A stretch of DNA of 64,000 nucleotides from Marsupella aquatica (GCA_973895155.1 OZ316893.1:18538001-18602000); one strand, 5' to 3'; counted from the first letter of the stretch, positions 32,222-42,769 are shown. Program-made: numbers and translations. Notes: generated from the letters alone by a model not told the origin.

Positions 32222-32482
32222 CTACATGCCATGATCACATCCACCACCTCTACCTCCTCCTCCTCCTCTTCCCTGATCATGTGTATGGGATCCTCCTCTC
32301 TGTAACTCAAGATGGAGTGAGAAACACCTATCCTTGGTGTGTCCAGGAGCTCCACAATGATCACACTGTCGCTGATCAGGCGCTGATGCTCCCCCTAATC
32401 CTCTATGATCTGGGTAATATCTCTGTGCATGATCCCCACCATAGGTCCAACATCCTAACTGTTGTCCAGCATAAGAGGGCAC
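32222..32482 (-). pseudogene. GyMT-2 Gag zinc knuckle
   Basis: One CCHC knuckle (CDHCGAPGHTKDRC) is followed by a Gly/Arg-rich tail. It is the nucleocapsid end of Gag, in a different frame from the protease. The rest of Gag is missing because R1 begins at 32529. Confidence 0.75.
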
Positions 32483-32528
32483 AGGTCTCTGGCTGGTAGA
32501 CTCTCGTGCAATAGGCTTCTCCCTCTAA

Positions 32529-33640
32529 GTGGTGGACCTTGCCACCTAGCGCCCTCACCAATCCCAGCACTTGTGCCTAAGTGCCCTTGGTGCTCGAACA
32601 CCTCCATGAAATACCTCAAGCAAGCATCCAAGTGCCTCTAGCACCACCTGCGGCCACTCCCATACGAAGCCGCACTTGCTCACCTACACGACCGCTACTC
32701 AACGATCCTCACGGTCTACACAAGCAACCAAACACCTCGGTAACACAGTCTACACAAGCAAACACCTCGGTAAGTAACCCCTCCGGATATAGAACTTGCC
32801 AAGTCTAGCATCCTAACTCAAGCTCAACAGACGTTGGTAAATAGGTCAGCGATAGGTCCTCCCGATGCCATAAGCCGGAACCAGAACCCACGCCCACTGT
32901 CCGTCCAGGACAGCTCCTTCGTTGGGCGCGGCCAGGGTTCCCCCTCGTACCTATCCATCACCAACTGACCGCCCTGACCTCAGGACATGCTCATGGCCCA
33001 AATAGCGTAGCTTGTCCTAAAGCTTGTCTCAAGCTTGTCTCAACACGCCGGGACCAGAACGACCCCGACTCTAACACCGACTCCCGGTTCGCCCCACTGA
33101 TGGTCTAGGGACCGAGCGCCCTTGGGACTCAGCCTCCATACCTACTTGGCCTTGCCTCCCGAACGCAAACTCCCTTGGGAGGCTGAACGCGGCTTGGCTG
33201 CTGTTCGGCAGGATTTGGCAAATGGGCGAGCTAACACCCGCAAACCACGAGAACCCATGGCACCCCCAGACCCAGCTGAGCTCAGGAGGGCGTAGCCCTC
33301 CTCAAGAGCTTTCCAACGCACCTAAGAAGTCCTCTAACGGACTTCCCGTTGGGAAGATATTGTCATTTCCGTTTGGCGGTTTCCCTTAGTGTCGTGACCG
33401 TCGCGGCTCACGACTTCGGCTCGCCCTTAGCTCCCAGGGAGACACCACTCCCCTCATATATGCTTCTGGGGACCTGCCACCCCCGGACCAGCTTTGGTCC
33501 CTAAAGGTTTGGCCCCCAACCCGGATCCCATCATGCATAATGGGCGCGCCACCAACTGGCAACGCCCATAACTTTCTTGATAGGCATCCGCAAGCGGAGT
33601 GTCGTAGCCCGTTGTGACCGGGCCGACCCAGTGTTCATGT
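32529..33640 (+). repeat. Repeat R1, copy 1
   Basis: GC-rich noncoding repeat starting gtggtggacc and continuing gcgccctcaccaatcccagc. The first 300 bp match 63737-64000 closely and the minus-strand copy at 40631-41250. The part from about 32845 to 33400 matches 45350-45900. A small internal duplication (aacacctcggtaa) lies at about 32740-32775. The right end is not sharply defined. Confidence 0.8.
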
Positions 33641-34108
33641 CTAGGCCCTCAGGTCTGATCGCCGCTCAGAGCTGATATGAAGGCAAGAGGGCAGCTCGGG
33701 AAATTTTAAGGAGCGCTGTTGATGCTGGGACCAGGGATGGCGATGAAAGCGGCAGAGAGTGCTGAATCGGTGAAGGAACTCGGGAGATAAATGTATTGGT
33801 ACAATGGGAGGACTTTCTTGACGATGAGAAATCAGAACCACGTCAACACCGCAACCAACGCGGGCAACAATACCTAGGGCAGCATCGGCAACCGGCTCAT
33901 CCAAAGACCTAGCCGAACGCGCTACCGGTACAGTAGTCTGCAAGATTTCGATCGCGGTTAATCTAGAGGTTACAAAAGAATAAGAGAACTTTGAAGAGTT
34001 GTGGTCGGGATTGCGGCAGGTTAGATTTCATGCCGTGATAGCCATAGCATCAGACGAGACGGCAACAAAGACAAAGACGATGATCTAAGGAGGACGAGGG
34101 AATGGTTG
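33641..34108. other. Region upstream of the FHA gene
   Basis: No gene or repeat is seen. It should hold the promoter and 5' leader of the FHA gene, but no convincing TATA box was found. Confidence 0.4.
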
Positions 34109-37100
34109 ATGACGAACAACGTGAAGAACGGAGACGAGCCCGAAATCGAACAGTCATTGGAGATGATGGTGAGTAATGGAAGAGAACTATCGCTGAATTT
34201 TGATGAAGTGAATAGAGCGGACGCTGGATCAGTGCCTAAGGTATCGTCACCGACCGTTCCAGGATCTCCCAAAACCGACTGTCAGTCCCTGGCCCAGAAA
34301 TTTGCGGAACAGACGATCTCGAAGTCTAGATCAGATCAATGGGGCTTGCTCACTGCCGTAACCGAAAAAGCCACGAAGCGTCCTCAGGGTTGTCATATCG
34401 TGCTACATAACCAGGAACATGTCTTAGGCCGCATAGTGACGGACAGTAGCTGCATGTTTGAGTCTCCAGCCGTCAGTGGCCGACATTGCACCATTACGCG
34501 CAAACCCATCACCTTTGATGGGCGTATCAAGAACCCGGGCAGTGATCGTGTTGCAGGGGGCATACACGGCACTTTCATAAAGGATTCAAGTTCCAACGGA
34601 ACTTATATCAACAAAGAAAAGATCAGAAAGAATGGTCCAGAGGTACAGCTTCGACATGGTGACATCATTTCGCTAGTAGCGTTGCCTGAGCACGAAAATG
34701 CATTTGCGTTTGTGTATCGGGAAGTTCTAGGTGTGTCGTCGTTCAAGAGGAAGGGATCTCCATTAGACCGTGATTCAGATGTACAACCTGTGGGAGATGG
34801 CAAGCGAATTAAAAGCACAGGAAAATGTGTTGCTAGCGAGGGCCCAGTATCTCTTGACGATTTGCGACAATTGCAGAGATCCAATGAAGAGCTGAGGCAG
34901 CAGTTAGAGGCGAATGTGCTTGAAATGGAGAAGATGCGCGGTGAGTTTCGGGCTGCTGAGGCTCTCCACCTCGTTGAGGTTAAGGAACTACGAGTTTCTG
35001 TCACAGAAATGTATACTAAGCAAATTGAAGAGATTCGACTTGAACTTGTGAGCAGAAGCAAAGGGGTAGAGGAAACTGCAGCACTGTGTTCGCAACAAGG
35101 AACCACCATTGAAGATCTCAATCATCGTCTTGCTTCTGCAGCGCAATCGAAGGTGGATGCGGAAGAAGCCATCCGCAGCCATGCTACCAGTATAGCAGAA
35201 CTCAAGAAGCGTTTGGATGAAGAATATAGCCAGCACCACAAGGAGAGAGCTGAATGGGAAGCAAATCTCGAAGCAGCTTTAGAGAGAACCCGGATGGAGA
35301 CTTCAGAAGAACTAAAGCGCCATTCCGATGCCTCTGCCCGGTTGCAGAAGCAACAGCTAGACACCATAGCTGATTTGCAGGAGGCAGACAAGGAGAATCG
35401 TCGCCTTGCAGACAGCCTTCGAATCAAGTTGGAGGCCGAGAGGCAAGCGGTCATCATAGTTGACGAGAAAGGTCGAAGGTTGGGAATGCAGTTACAAGAA
35501 GAACGGCTCTCAACAGAGAATGCTTCCAAGAAAGCTGAAGAATTGCAAGAGGAACTAAGAAAGGTTCACAGGGAGCTTGTGATCGAGAAGGAAGCTAGAG
35601 AATCTGCAGCGGCGAAGATTGCGAGTTTGGAACTGGCAATGGAGACCGCCATACGAGATTTGACACTGGAGAAGCAGCGATTACAAGGCGCACGAGAGCG
35701 AATTGTGCTGAGGGAGACTCAACTGCGAACATTCTACTCGACCGCTGCTCAAGTTGAAGCTTTGCAGCAGAAACAGCAGGAGCAGTTGAAGGTTATGCTA
35801 AGAACTCTGGAAGATGGCGACGGCGAAGGTGACTATCCTGAGAGTAGAAAGCCTAGAATGCATGGTCAGAGTGGATGCGTGGTTGACGAAGCCAAAATCA
35901 TTGCTAACTTAGCATCACGGCGAAGGTCCTCCGCTCCCGATGCGAGCTTTCTCCTGCAGGATAAGTGTTTGGGTGTCCATTCTGGCAATGCAGATGGTGG
36001 ACAGGAGAAGCATCCTCTTGGAGGAGAATCGTGTACGAGAAAGGCAGAGTATGCTGAACCGGGTTGGATGGATGGGGATACTCAACAAGAAGATGAAGAC
36101 TGCTCTCCCTCAACTTCCAAACTTCAAACTAATGGAGCAGACGTTATAATCGGAGTGCAAGAAATAGTCGGAGAGGAATGCGGTTGTGGCCCCAAAGAGA
36201 ACTTAAATACCGATGAGGAAACCCAGGTGCTGCAGGATCCTGGTATAACTTCTACAACCCAGTTGGTTACAGATACTTTGCAAGAGAATGAGTCCAGTGA
36301 AGGACAAGCATTGTTTAAAGACAGCATGAGACTAAAACCCAGATTCTGGCATGAAAGAAGGAAATCAAATTTGGGTCCATATGCATTAGATTCTGCTTCT
36401 AGAGATGATGGAGTCGTCATGGGACCTGTAGGAAAAGTTACTGAAGAAAGTAAGCGAGCTAAGAATGAGACCGTTGGTTTAGGTAGTGGAAGGGTCGCCT
36501 TGGACATCTCTGACGATCCTGGGGATCCTTTTCCGAAAGAGTCAGTTGGAACAAGAACAGTAGCAGAAATTGATGGATTAACCGCGGATGGTTCTCCTGT
36601 CTTGAATGTGGGGAGTATGAGTGGTGCTGACGAGGATGCACAAGAGGGGAAAAGCAGCAAAAAGGCAGCTACGGTGTGCACTGATGATCTTCTGACATCC
36701 GAGATTGCTGGAAGCTGGGCATTGGGCACCCAAGCCTCAGTGCATACTGCAAACGAAGAAGGGAGTCTCCGCATTGGCGGGGACAGGATGAGCCATCCAA
36801 TTCACAATGATACACAACTAGTAGTAAAGGAACAAGAAGGGACAATGTGTACAGATGACCTTCTTGCATCGGAGGTCGCTGGCAGTTGGGCAGCTGGTAC
36901 TCCAGCCTCTGTGAACGCTGACAACGAATCTATTAGCAGTGACGAGAGGGACCACCCTGATCATGATGAAGGTGGGAGCCAAGCTGCAGCTACTCTCAGT
37001 AGACCTAGGTCGAACCCCCGTCATGTTCTTCTAGAGGATATCATGCACTTCGCTGATCCAGTGAATAGTCAAAACTCTCTGTCACCGGCCACTACGAATC

Positions 37101-37306
37101 CGGCAAGAAATGAACGGGAAGCATTGGATGAGATGCTTGATATTGTGGAGCCCGGATTTGGTAGCTTGTTTGGCCTGCCAAAGGTTACCAGACATCAATC
37201 TGATGAAGATGATTCCACAACTGATGATGAGGATGAAAATCAAGGAAATACCCGAAGTGATGGTTCACAACCTTTGAACCAATCTTCTTCTGTCTTTGTT
37301 AAGTGA
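34109..37306 (+). CDS. FHA-domain coiled-coil protein (At2g45460-like)
   Basis: One uninterrupted frame of 1,065 residues. The ATG at 34109 is chosen; an ATG at 34102 is in another frame. Residues about 90-200 form an FHA domain with the phosphothreonine-binding hallmarks: Gly-Arg (about 106), SGRH (about 122) and NGTY (about 162). FHA domains bind phosphothreonine in partner proteins. The stretch before it (QWGLLTAV, KRPQGCHIVL) and HGDIISLVALPEHE with FAFVYREVL match the plant family I recall as At2g45460. Residues about 247-573 are a long heptad-rich coiled coil. A motif TDDLL(T/A)SE(I/V)AGSWA occurs twice (about 856 and 914). The C terminus is acidic (DDSTTDDEDEN). No introns interrupt it. 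The neighbours are mobile elements, so context gives no functional hint. Confidence 0.9.
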   Translation: MTNNVKNGDEPEIEQSLEMMVSNGRELSLNFDEVNRADAGSVPKVSSPTVPGSPKTDCQSLAQKFAEQTISKSRSDQWGLLTAVTEKATKRPQGCHIVLHNQEHVLGRIVTDSSCMFESPAVSGRHCTITRKPITFDGRIKNPGSDRVAGGIHGTFIKDSSSNGTYINKEKIRKNGPEVQLRHGDIISLVALPEHENAFAFVYREVLGVSSFKRKGSPLDRDSDVQPVGDGKRIKSTGKCVASEGPVSLDDLRQLQRSNEELRQQLEANVLEMEKMRGEFRAAEALHLVEVKELRVSVTEMYTKQIEEIRLELVSRSKGVEETAALCSQQGTTIEDLNHRLASAAQSKVDAEEAIRSHATSIAELKKRLDEEYSQHHKERAEWEANLEAALERTRMETSEELKRHSDASARLQKQQLDTIADLQEADKENRRLADSLRIKLEAERQAVIIVDEKGRRLGMQLQEERLSTENASKKAEELQEELRKVHRELVIEKEARESAAAKIASLELAMETAIRDLTLEKQRLQGARERIVLRETQLRTFYSTAAQVEALQQKQQEQLKVMLRTLEDGDGEGDYPESRKPRMHGQSGCVVDEAKIIANLASRRRSSAPDASFLLQDKCLGVHSGNADGGQEKHPLGGESCTRKAEYAEPGWMDGDTQQEDEDCSPSTSKLQTNGADVIIGVQEIVGEECGCGPKENLNTDEETQVLQDPGITSTTQLVTDTLQENESSEGQALFKDSMRLKPRFWHERRKSNLGPYALDSASRDDGVVMGPVGKVTEESKRAKNETVGLGSGRVALDISDDPGDPFPKESVGTRTVAEIDGLTADGSPVLNVGSMSGADEDAQEGKSSKKAATVCTDDLLTSEIAGSWALGTQASVHTANEEGSLRIGGDRMSHPIHNDTQLVVKEQEGTMCTDDLLASEVAGSWAAGTPASVNADNESISSDERDHPDHDEGGSQAAATLSRPRSNPRHVLLEDIMHFADPVNSQNSLSPATTNPARNEREALDEMLDIVEPGFGSLFGLPKVTRHQSDEDDSTTDDEDENQGNTRSDGSQPLNQSSSVFVK

Positions 37307-38340
37307 TAGCTACGTTATCATTTTAATCCTCGTTCCGCGGTAAGGTCTTCCCTCTACAAGATTGCAGGTACGTACCAGTATCGGTTTGCAAACTTCTATG
37401 GTCTTAAATGTCATACCGAACTCGGTTTATTGTCGTACAAGCCCAATATATTACTTTACGTCATAAATGGTAAATGAAGAGATACTTAGTCAATATATCG
37501 CCTCATATTCACTTGAGTAGATGAGATGGGGCTAGCGCGCTTGTAACGGCTTTCATTGAACTCATAAATCCTACTGTTTAGCTACTTCGTCCCCCTGGGG
37601 TATAAGGTTAGATTCTCATCTGCCGAAATTGTGGCAAAAGCGGGAAATATTTCTATCTAATGACGCGGAATCTGTCGAGGCATTTGTCATTAGAAAGTGA
37701 ACGATTTCTTGTGCCCGGAGGTAAATCAAAGAAAGAAATAGAACATGGTCATGGGGGAATTCGGCTAGCTTCTGTAGATTTTTCAGGGGTAGATGTACTT
37801 GTTTTGGGAAGCGCCAGGATATGATTGGGCGGGAAAAATGTCTAGAAATCATTGGAATGTAATCTCAAAATACCTTGCCACAATGAAAGCACCTTGGAAT
37901 CAGGAATTACAAGATCTTTCGGAAAGCAAGTGCAGGTGGGTTGTAAGCAAAGGCTGATGGTCACCATGCGAATGGGGAAGGGTTCCCAGCTTCACGATTT
38001 CAGGTGATCGGGGAAGGCAGTTACTTGTAGTCTGCATGTGCCAGGTTGATTTCTGCAGTTTCGAGCCAAACTCACTTCCAATTACCACAATTCGAACTCC
38101 TGTGTAGCCTCGAGCATGACCACCTGACGTTGCAGCCCTATTTTCCACGTGGAGACCAAAGTCCGGTCAATTTGAACACCTCTTGTAGATTTGTGAGACA
38201 TTTTGAAGGGCATTAGTATCCACAATCTGGTGTGCCAAGGAGATTCCAAGTTTAGGGTTTCTAAGCAATGAATACAAATATCTTGATTAGGATTTCTAAG
38301 CAAGGAATACAAATATACTGTCAAACTAGTGTGACACTGA
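37307..38340. other. Downstream of the FHA gene
   Basis: No gene is seen. A cag/gtacgtacc string near 37366 resembles a splice donor and might mark an intron in the 3' untranslated region. Two short copies of a tttctaagcaa...gaatacaaatat string lie near 38258-38320. Confidence 0.35.
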
Positions 38341-38360
38341 TTAAAAGTTCAAAAGGTTTA

Positions 38361-38605
38361 GATCTCATGCAAGCTAGAACGATATGGGGCTAAAACAGTC
38401 AAGTTCAACAACCGAAATCACGGAGCACTAAGTGCTTTGGAGATCTGATACAAGCTAGAATGATATGGGGCTAAAACAGTCAAGTTCAACAACAGAAATC
38501 ATGGAGCATTTTACCTGTATTGGAGATCTCATACAAGCTAGAATGATATGGGACTAAAACAACAAAGTTCCAAAGCAGAAATCATGGAGTAATTTGACTT
38601 GTTCT
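38361..38605. repeat. Tandem repeat, three units of about 82 bp
   Basis: Units start at about 38361, 38442 and 38524 with gatct(c/g)at and caagctaga(a/c)gatatgg-like strings, and end with gaaatca(c/t)ggag. Confidence 0.85.
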
Positions 38606-38621
38606 CTCACTCAAAGAACTC

Positions 38622-38745
38622 AACCTTCCTAGCCCCCTGTGGAGACTTCTGATCTTCTTACGCTTCAATACCTTCCTCGTAGATTTCCTAGCCCCCTCTG
38701 GAGGCTTATGATCTTCTTACTCTTCATACCTTCCATGTAGGTTTT
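38622..38745. repeat. Tandem repeat, two units of about 62 bp
   Basis: Both units contain ttcctagccccct, then gatcttctta and taccttcc. They follow directly on the 82-bp repeats. Confidence 0.75.
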
Positions 38746-38818
38746 GAGAGTTTTCAAACCTTCTTGGGAATTGTCAAATCTCTATGCATACTATTTTGTT
38801 CTCTTTGTGCCTGACTTA

Positions 38819-38839
38819 TAAACCCTAAACCCTAAACCC
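38819..38839. repeat. Short telomere-like tract (CCCTAAA type)
   Basis: The sequence ataaaccctaaaccctaaac then cca contains nearly three CCCTAAA units, the plant-type telomere repeat (complement TTTAGGG). Such tracts also occur as telo-box promoter elements. Confidence 0.6.
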
Positions 38840-39366
38840 ATAGATGCAACACTAGCAAATTGTCAATCTTGAGTGGCTTTATTCAACCCAAAATCCAACT
38901 CCCAAGTCTTAGTGATCTGAAAACAAAATCATATTGATAATTTGGATCATGTTTACTTGAATATAGTATCATACCACTTGGGAATAGTCTCAACAAACTT
39001 TGAAGGAAACCGTTCATTACATTGCAAGTCAACAAAGGGGACTTCACGGGTTGTGTCCGCAACACCCAAAGTTCTCACCAACCAAATGCATTTGCAATTC
39101 TTCTTTTTACATTCCTCCTCTTGAATATCATGTAGAGGAATCCAATGTGCAGGTTCTCGCTCTTGTGTAGCACTAACATGGTGGAGCTTGATCCCATATC
39201 TCTCTCATGTACTCATTTAGAGACTCTACCATCTTTGCATTTTCTGTAGAAACAACTCAAAACCTCAGAGGTTGACCAATCACTTTGCATTTGAGATGTG
39301 GGTTAGCTGAAATATTGGGAGAGGCTTATGGAAGCATTGTCTAGGGGAGGGATTGAGGGTTGCCAT
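38840..39366. other. Anonymous sequence
   Basis: No gene or repeat is recognised. It forms the left flank of the old LINE copy LA-3. Confidence 0.4.
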
Positions 39367-41690
39367 GGTATTGGTATTGGTATTGGTAATGTATTTTAAG
39401 CTCCGTACCATAAAAGTCAAGGAAGCTGCAACAAAAGTGAAAGTATGATGCAAAGGAATGAGCAATCAATGAAAGATTGCTCACTTGAGGATCTATATGT
39501 CCTCTATCAAACTAAGGACCTAAAGAGTCCTTGAGATGTTCCAAACCTTCTCTCCATTCTTTATTCCAACTTGGTCATCACACAACCACCTGGAGAAAAT
39601 TGGATGCATCATGGGGTGGATACAAAGGTATATTCCATGACACCTCATTTTCTGCAAGTTGGAGCAGCTTGTGGCCTTAGAATATTAAATGGGATTGAAA
39701 GATTCTCCCACTCTTCAGATTTCACATTCAAATCCATGCAAGGGAGTCATACCATTGACTATCGGGTCCACCTTCCTCTGCTGTTAGAGACATAATTTAC
39801 CCTAGTTGTTTCATCTTAACTTGGTCCTACCTCAAAGACACAAAACAACCAAGCAAGCTTCTAGGATGCAATTCGTTTTTAGATTATGAGAAGGTGGACA
39901 TTTTTAGAGCTGAGATTGAGGCACTTCTTCACCCCATTCTACTGTTTTAGAGCTTTCAAAATTGGTGGTTAAGCGGGTGGTTAAGCAACAGCGCACATCT
40001 TCTCTAGAAGGTCCCATTCTAAAGACAAAAGATGAAAGCATGGTTTGATGAAGAGTGTAGACAAGCTAGAGAAAAAGCTATGTCACAACAGAGGATACAA
40101 AGTTGTTGCATTGAGGATGTAGAGTAATTTCATCAAACACTACATATGGTGTTCTATAAGGTAATAAAAGCAGGTACTTTGAGTTTCATAAGAATCCAAG
40201 GCTTTTTGGGCAGATGCTTACAGCGAGGAGAGAAACTTCTCGCTTAGACCAACATGAACTGTTAAGCTTGCAAAATCTCTGCACTTCTATCCTGATGCTG
40301 CCCGCATGCCTTTGGAGTTTGGAGCACAAATTTGGGGCACACATTTTGGGGCACGTGTGGCTAAATCAGGGTGGCAACACGTTGAGGGGATCCAAATCTT
40401 TTCTTTGAGATGGAGCTTGAGGTTAAGTCACAAACTCCATATGCCCTGACACTTGGAGAAGCAGGATTTTTCCCATTGGTTTGAGGCACTCTTCCAAACA
40501 CTCAAATACATCATGTGTGTAAGAGAGTTAGAGGAAGACCATAGATTTCCTTTTCATGCCTTGCGGTCATCTTTTGCTAAAAGTTGGTATACAAATGCTT
40601 GTAGGTGGGCTCATGCTTGGGACTTTCCTAGTCGCGGAACTTGACTACCTTAACACTTAGCTCCGGCGTCACTAACTCTGATGTCGAGCTCCCCTATGGT
40701 CCAAGCCTGGAAGACCATCCAAGGAGGACTTAGAATGGGGAGACTTGTGGGAAAAGGGGCGTGGCACTGGCAAAGGTAAGGCGCTAAGCTGGTGACACAT
40801 ACTAAGGACTCAGACTAGTTGAGGGCTGGTCAGGTCATGAGAAAGAGCCGGCCTCAAGGTTGACACTCCGGACCCCTGGACAGACTTTGAGTTGTGAGGG
40901 CTTGAGTGAGAGCTCCTCTTGGGCCCAAGCATCTCTTACCGGACCGTATTCAAGTTCAATCTATTTACCAATGTGTGTTGAACTTGAATTAGGATGCTAG
41001 ACTTGGGGAGATCTAGATCATGTTGGGTTACCTACCGGAGTACTTGGTTGCTTGTGCAGACAGTGAGGACCGTTGAGCAACGATCGTGTTAGGGAGCAAG
41101 TGTGGCTTTGTATGGGAGTGGCCGTCGGGGGGGTGCAAGGGACATTAAATTGCTTGCTCAAGGAGTTCCGGGGAGGCATTTGGGCACCAAGGGCACTTAG
41201 GCGTGGGTGCTGGGATTGGTGAGGGCACTGGGTGGAAAGGCCCACCACTCTCTTAAACATGAATGGCCAACACCCCTAACAAAGCATAGATCAACACTTG
41301 AACAATAGGCTATGCACAAACTTTGGCATGATCAACTTTGGCATGTTCCTAGCCCCTGGCTGCAATATTGCATTATTATTACCAATATTGCACAAGGAAT
41401 GTGAGAAATACGGAGAACAAGAATACCTGTCTATAACTATTTTAGTACAGCTGAGACATATGATTGCTTGCTATATGGTAATGGTAAATAAATGTTTAAT
41501 TATAGACTTAGTTCACACCATCTTGAAGTAGAACAAGAGAGATAGAAGGGTATTGAGAGATAAATAGTGTTTGTCAACTTTGTGATAGCTCTAGTATAGA
41601 GAATGAATATGATGTTTTCATTGCTTTCAAGTTTTATGAGGGTGTCAAACGCATCTCAGATCTTGGTCAAAGATTTGTATGCATTGTTCA
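39367..41690. mobile_element. LINE copy LA-3, 5'-inverted (twin-priming structure)
   Basis: The left part (39367 to about 39567) is the LA 3' end on the minus strand with a degraded tail. The right part (about 39570-41690) is LA sequence on the plus strand. It covers the endonuclease end (CGLRILNGIERF, about 39660), a stretch through SLQNLCTSILMLPA (about 40260), then after a deletion of most of the reverse transcriptase the C-terminal region (EALFQTLKYIMCVRELEE, 40480; up to about residue 1037 at 41688). The two parts abut in the consensus within about 30 bp. Repeat R1 interrupts it at 40631-41250. The copy is well diverged and full of stops. Confidence 0.82.
40631..41250 (-). repeat. Repeat R1, copy 2, inserted in LINE LA-3
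   Basis: On the minus strand it starts gagtggtgggcc and continues ccctcaccaatcccagcac as in copies 1 and 4. After about 320 bp it differs from copies 1 and 3, so R1 has at least two subtypes. It interrupts the LINE codons for a TTCCTGAACATGAATGG-like stretch. A possible 5-bp duplication (tccta/tctta) has one mismatch. Confidence 0.78.
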
Positions 41691-42049
41691 AATTCCAACT
41701 TCTGTTCTCTCCATAGATTCTCCAGCTTTCCTCTCCAGCTTTCCTCTCAGAGTAGTTTCCTCTCCATCAATTCACCCAGTTTTCCTCTCCATAGATTCTG
41801 AATGCGCTTCCACAGATCTCAGTCACTACCACAAAGTCCTCATTGGACCAAACTTGAAATACTTTCAAGCAGCGCAATGTGTCCCCCACACTCCATCTGC
41901 CAGGAATCGCCCCTGCTTTGTGCACTGTACAACGTGCCCATTTTATTTCTTAAGAATTTCTTCACCATAGTATAGGTCTTTCCCATATCCCTGATCCTGT
42001 TTCTTCACTATGAGCTCATTTGGATTCTTGAACTGAGTTTTTTTAGCCA
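41691..42049. other. Anonymous flank of LA-3
   Basis: No gene is seen. The strings tttcctctcc and ccatagattct recur several times between 41700 and 41800. Confidence 0.4.
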
Positions 42050-42227
42050 CCCAATGGCTCTCACCAAACCCAACACCTTGCCTAAGTACTCTTGATGCCA
42101 AACGCCCGCACAAACCTCCTTGAGCAAGCAACTTGGTGCCTCTATCACGGCCAGCCGTAACTCCCATACAATTCAAAGTCGTACTTGCTCCTTAGCATGA
42201 CTGTTGTTCAACGGCCCCTACTGTGTT
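42050..42227 (+). repeat. Repeat R1, copy 3, left part
   Basis: A diverged start of R1 (agccacccaatggctctcac, then cttgcctaagtactcttg and tcaacggcccc). It continues at about 45250 after an insertion. Confidence 0.7.
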
Positions 42228-42587
42228 GTGATGCCGCCAGCACAGCTGGTAATGAGTACTCCGGCCTAATCCGTGCTGAGCACGTACGAAGTGGACTTAG
42301 TAGTCCATAGTTATTAGCATAGTGACATGAAATTAGTTAGTAATGATGAATAGAACAAGTTTAGTCAATAAAGAGCATTCACGCTCGCGCTGGTGGCGCT
42401 GTGCCTTACGTACCGTCGGATTAGGAGCGCATTATCAATGACTGTCCGCCTTGGATCCGTATAACTGATCCGGAGGCGGCCCTCTGGCATGCCCTGACCC
42501 GGACCTGAGGAGTGGTCGGTACACCTTGGGCATGAGGATCTCGGCCTATCACAAGCAGGAGGAATCGATCGGTCAACATGCCACAAG

Positions 42588-42598
42588 GGTATAAAAGG
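42588..42598 (+). promoter_or_regulatory. TATA box in the LTR-like segment
   Basis: The string ggtataaaagg fits a strong plant TATA box. Transcription would begin about 30 bp downstream and run into the frame at about 42770. Confidence 0.55.
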
Positions 42599-42769
42599 AG
42601 GGCTCTTCCCCGTCTTGTGTCACTAGTGCACTCCGCGCGCCAGCTTTGATCCCAGCTCTTCTGTTTTTTCCCTTAGCAATCCAACACACCTTGCTATAAG
42701 TCTGTCATGGTTATGTCCAGTTCTGCCATTTGCTTTTGGTTCCAATTTCTGGGTATTGGTAACCATCTT

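Larger units (their letters stand above)
26511..32528 (-). mobile_element. GyMT-2: gypsy element with methyltransferase and PHD finger
   Basis: Read on the minus strand from 32482, the order is zinc knuckle, protease, cytosine-C5 methyltransferase, reverse transcriptase, RNase H, integrase, PHD finger. The RT before integrase order is that of Ty3/gypsy. A purine tract on the minus strand (ctagggggcgat, 26645-26656) sits directly before a TGTGGG start at 26644, the expected polypurine tract and start of the 3' LTR. The 5' end (Gag N terminus and 5' LTR) is lost at 32528, where repeat R1 begins. The frame is broken by several stops and frameshifts, so the copy is dead, but the domain set is the most complete in the window. 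Confidence 0.88.

Noticed and set aside
32581-32808. A small conserved protein, because related frames occur at 41018-41260 and 63795-63986
   Set aside because: The whole repeat R1 is conserved in DNA, including parts without a frame; no start context or domain supports coding.
38361-38745. CRISPR-like array
   Set aside because: The units are 60-82 bp, contiguous without spacers, and this is a plant-type genome.
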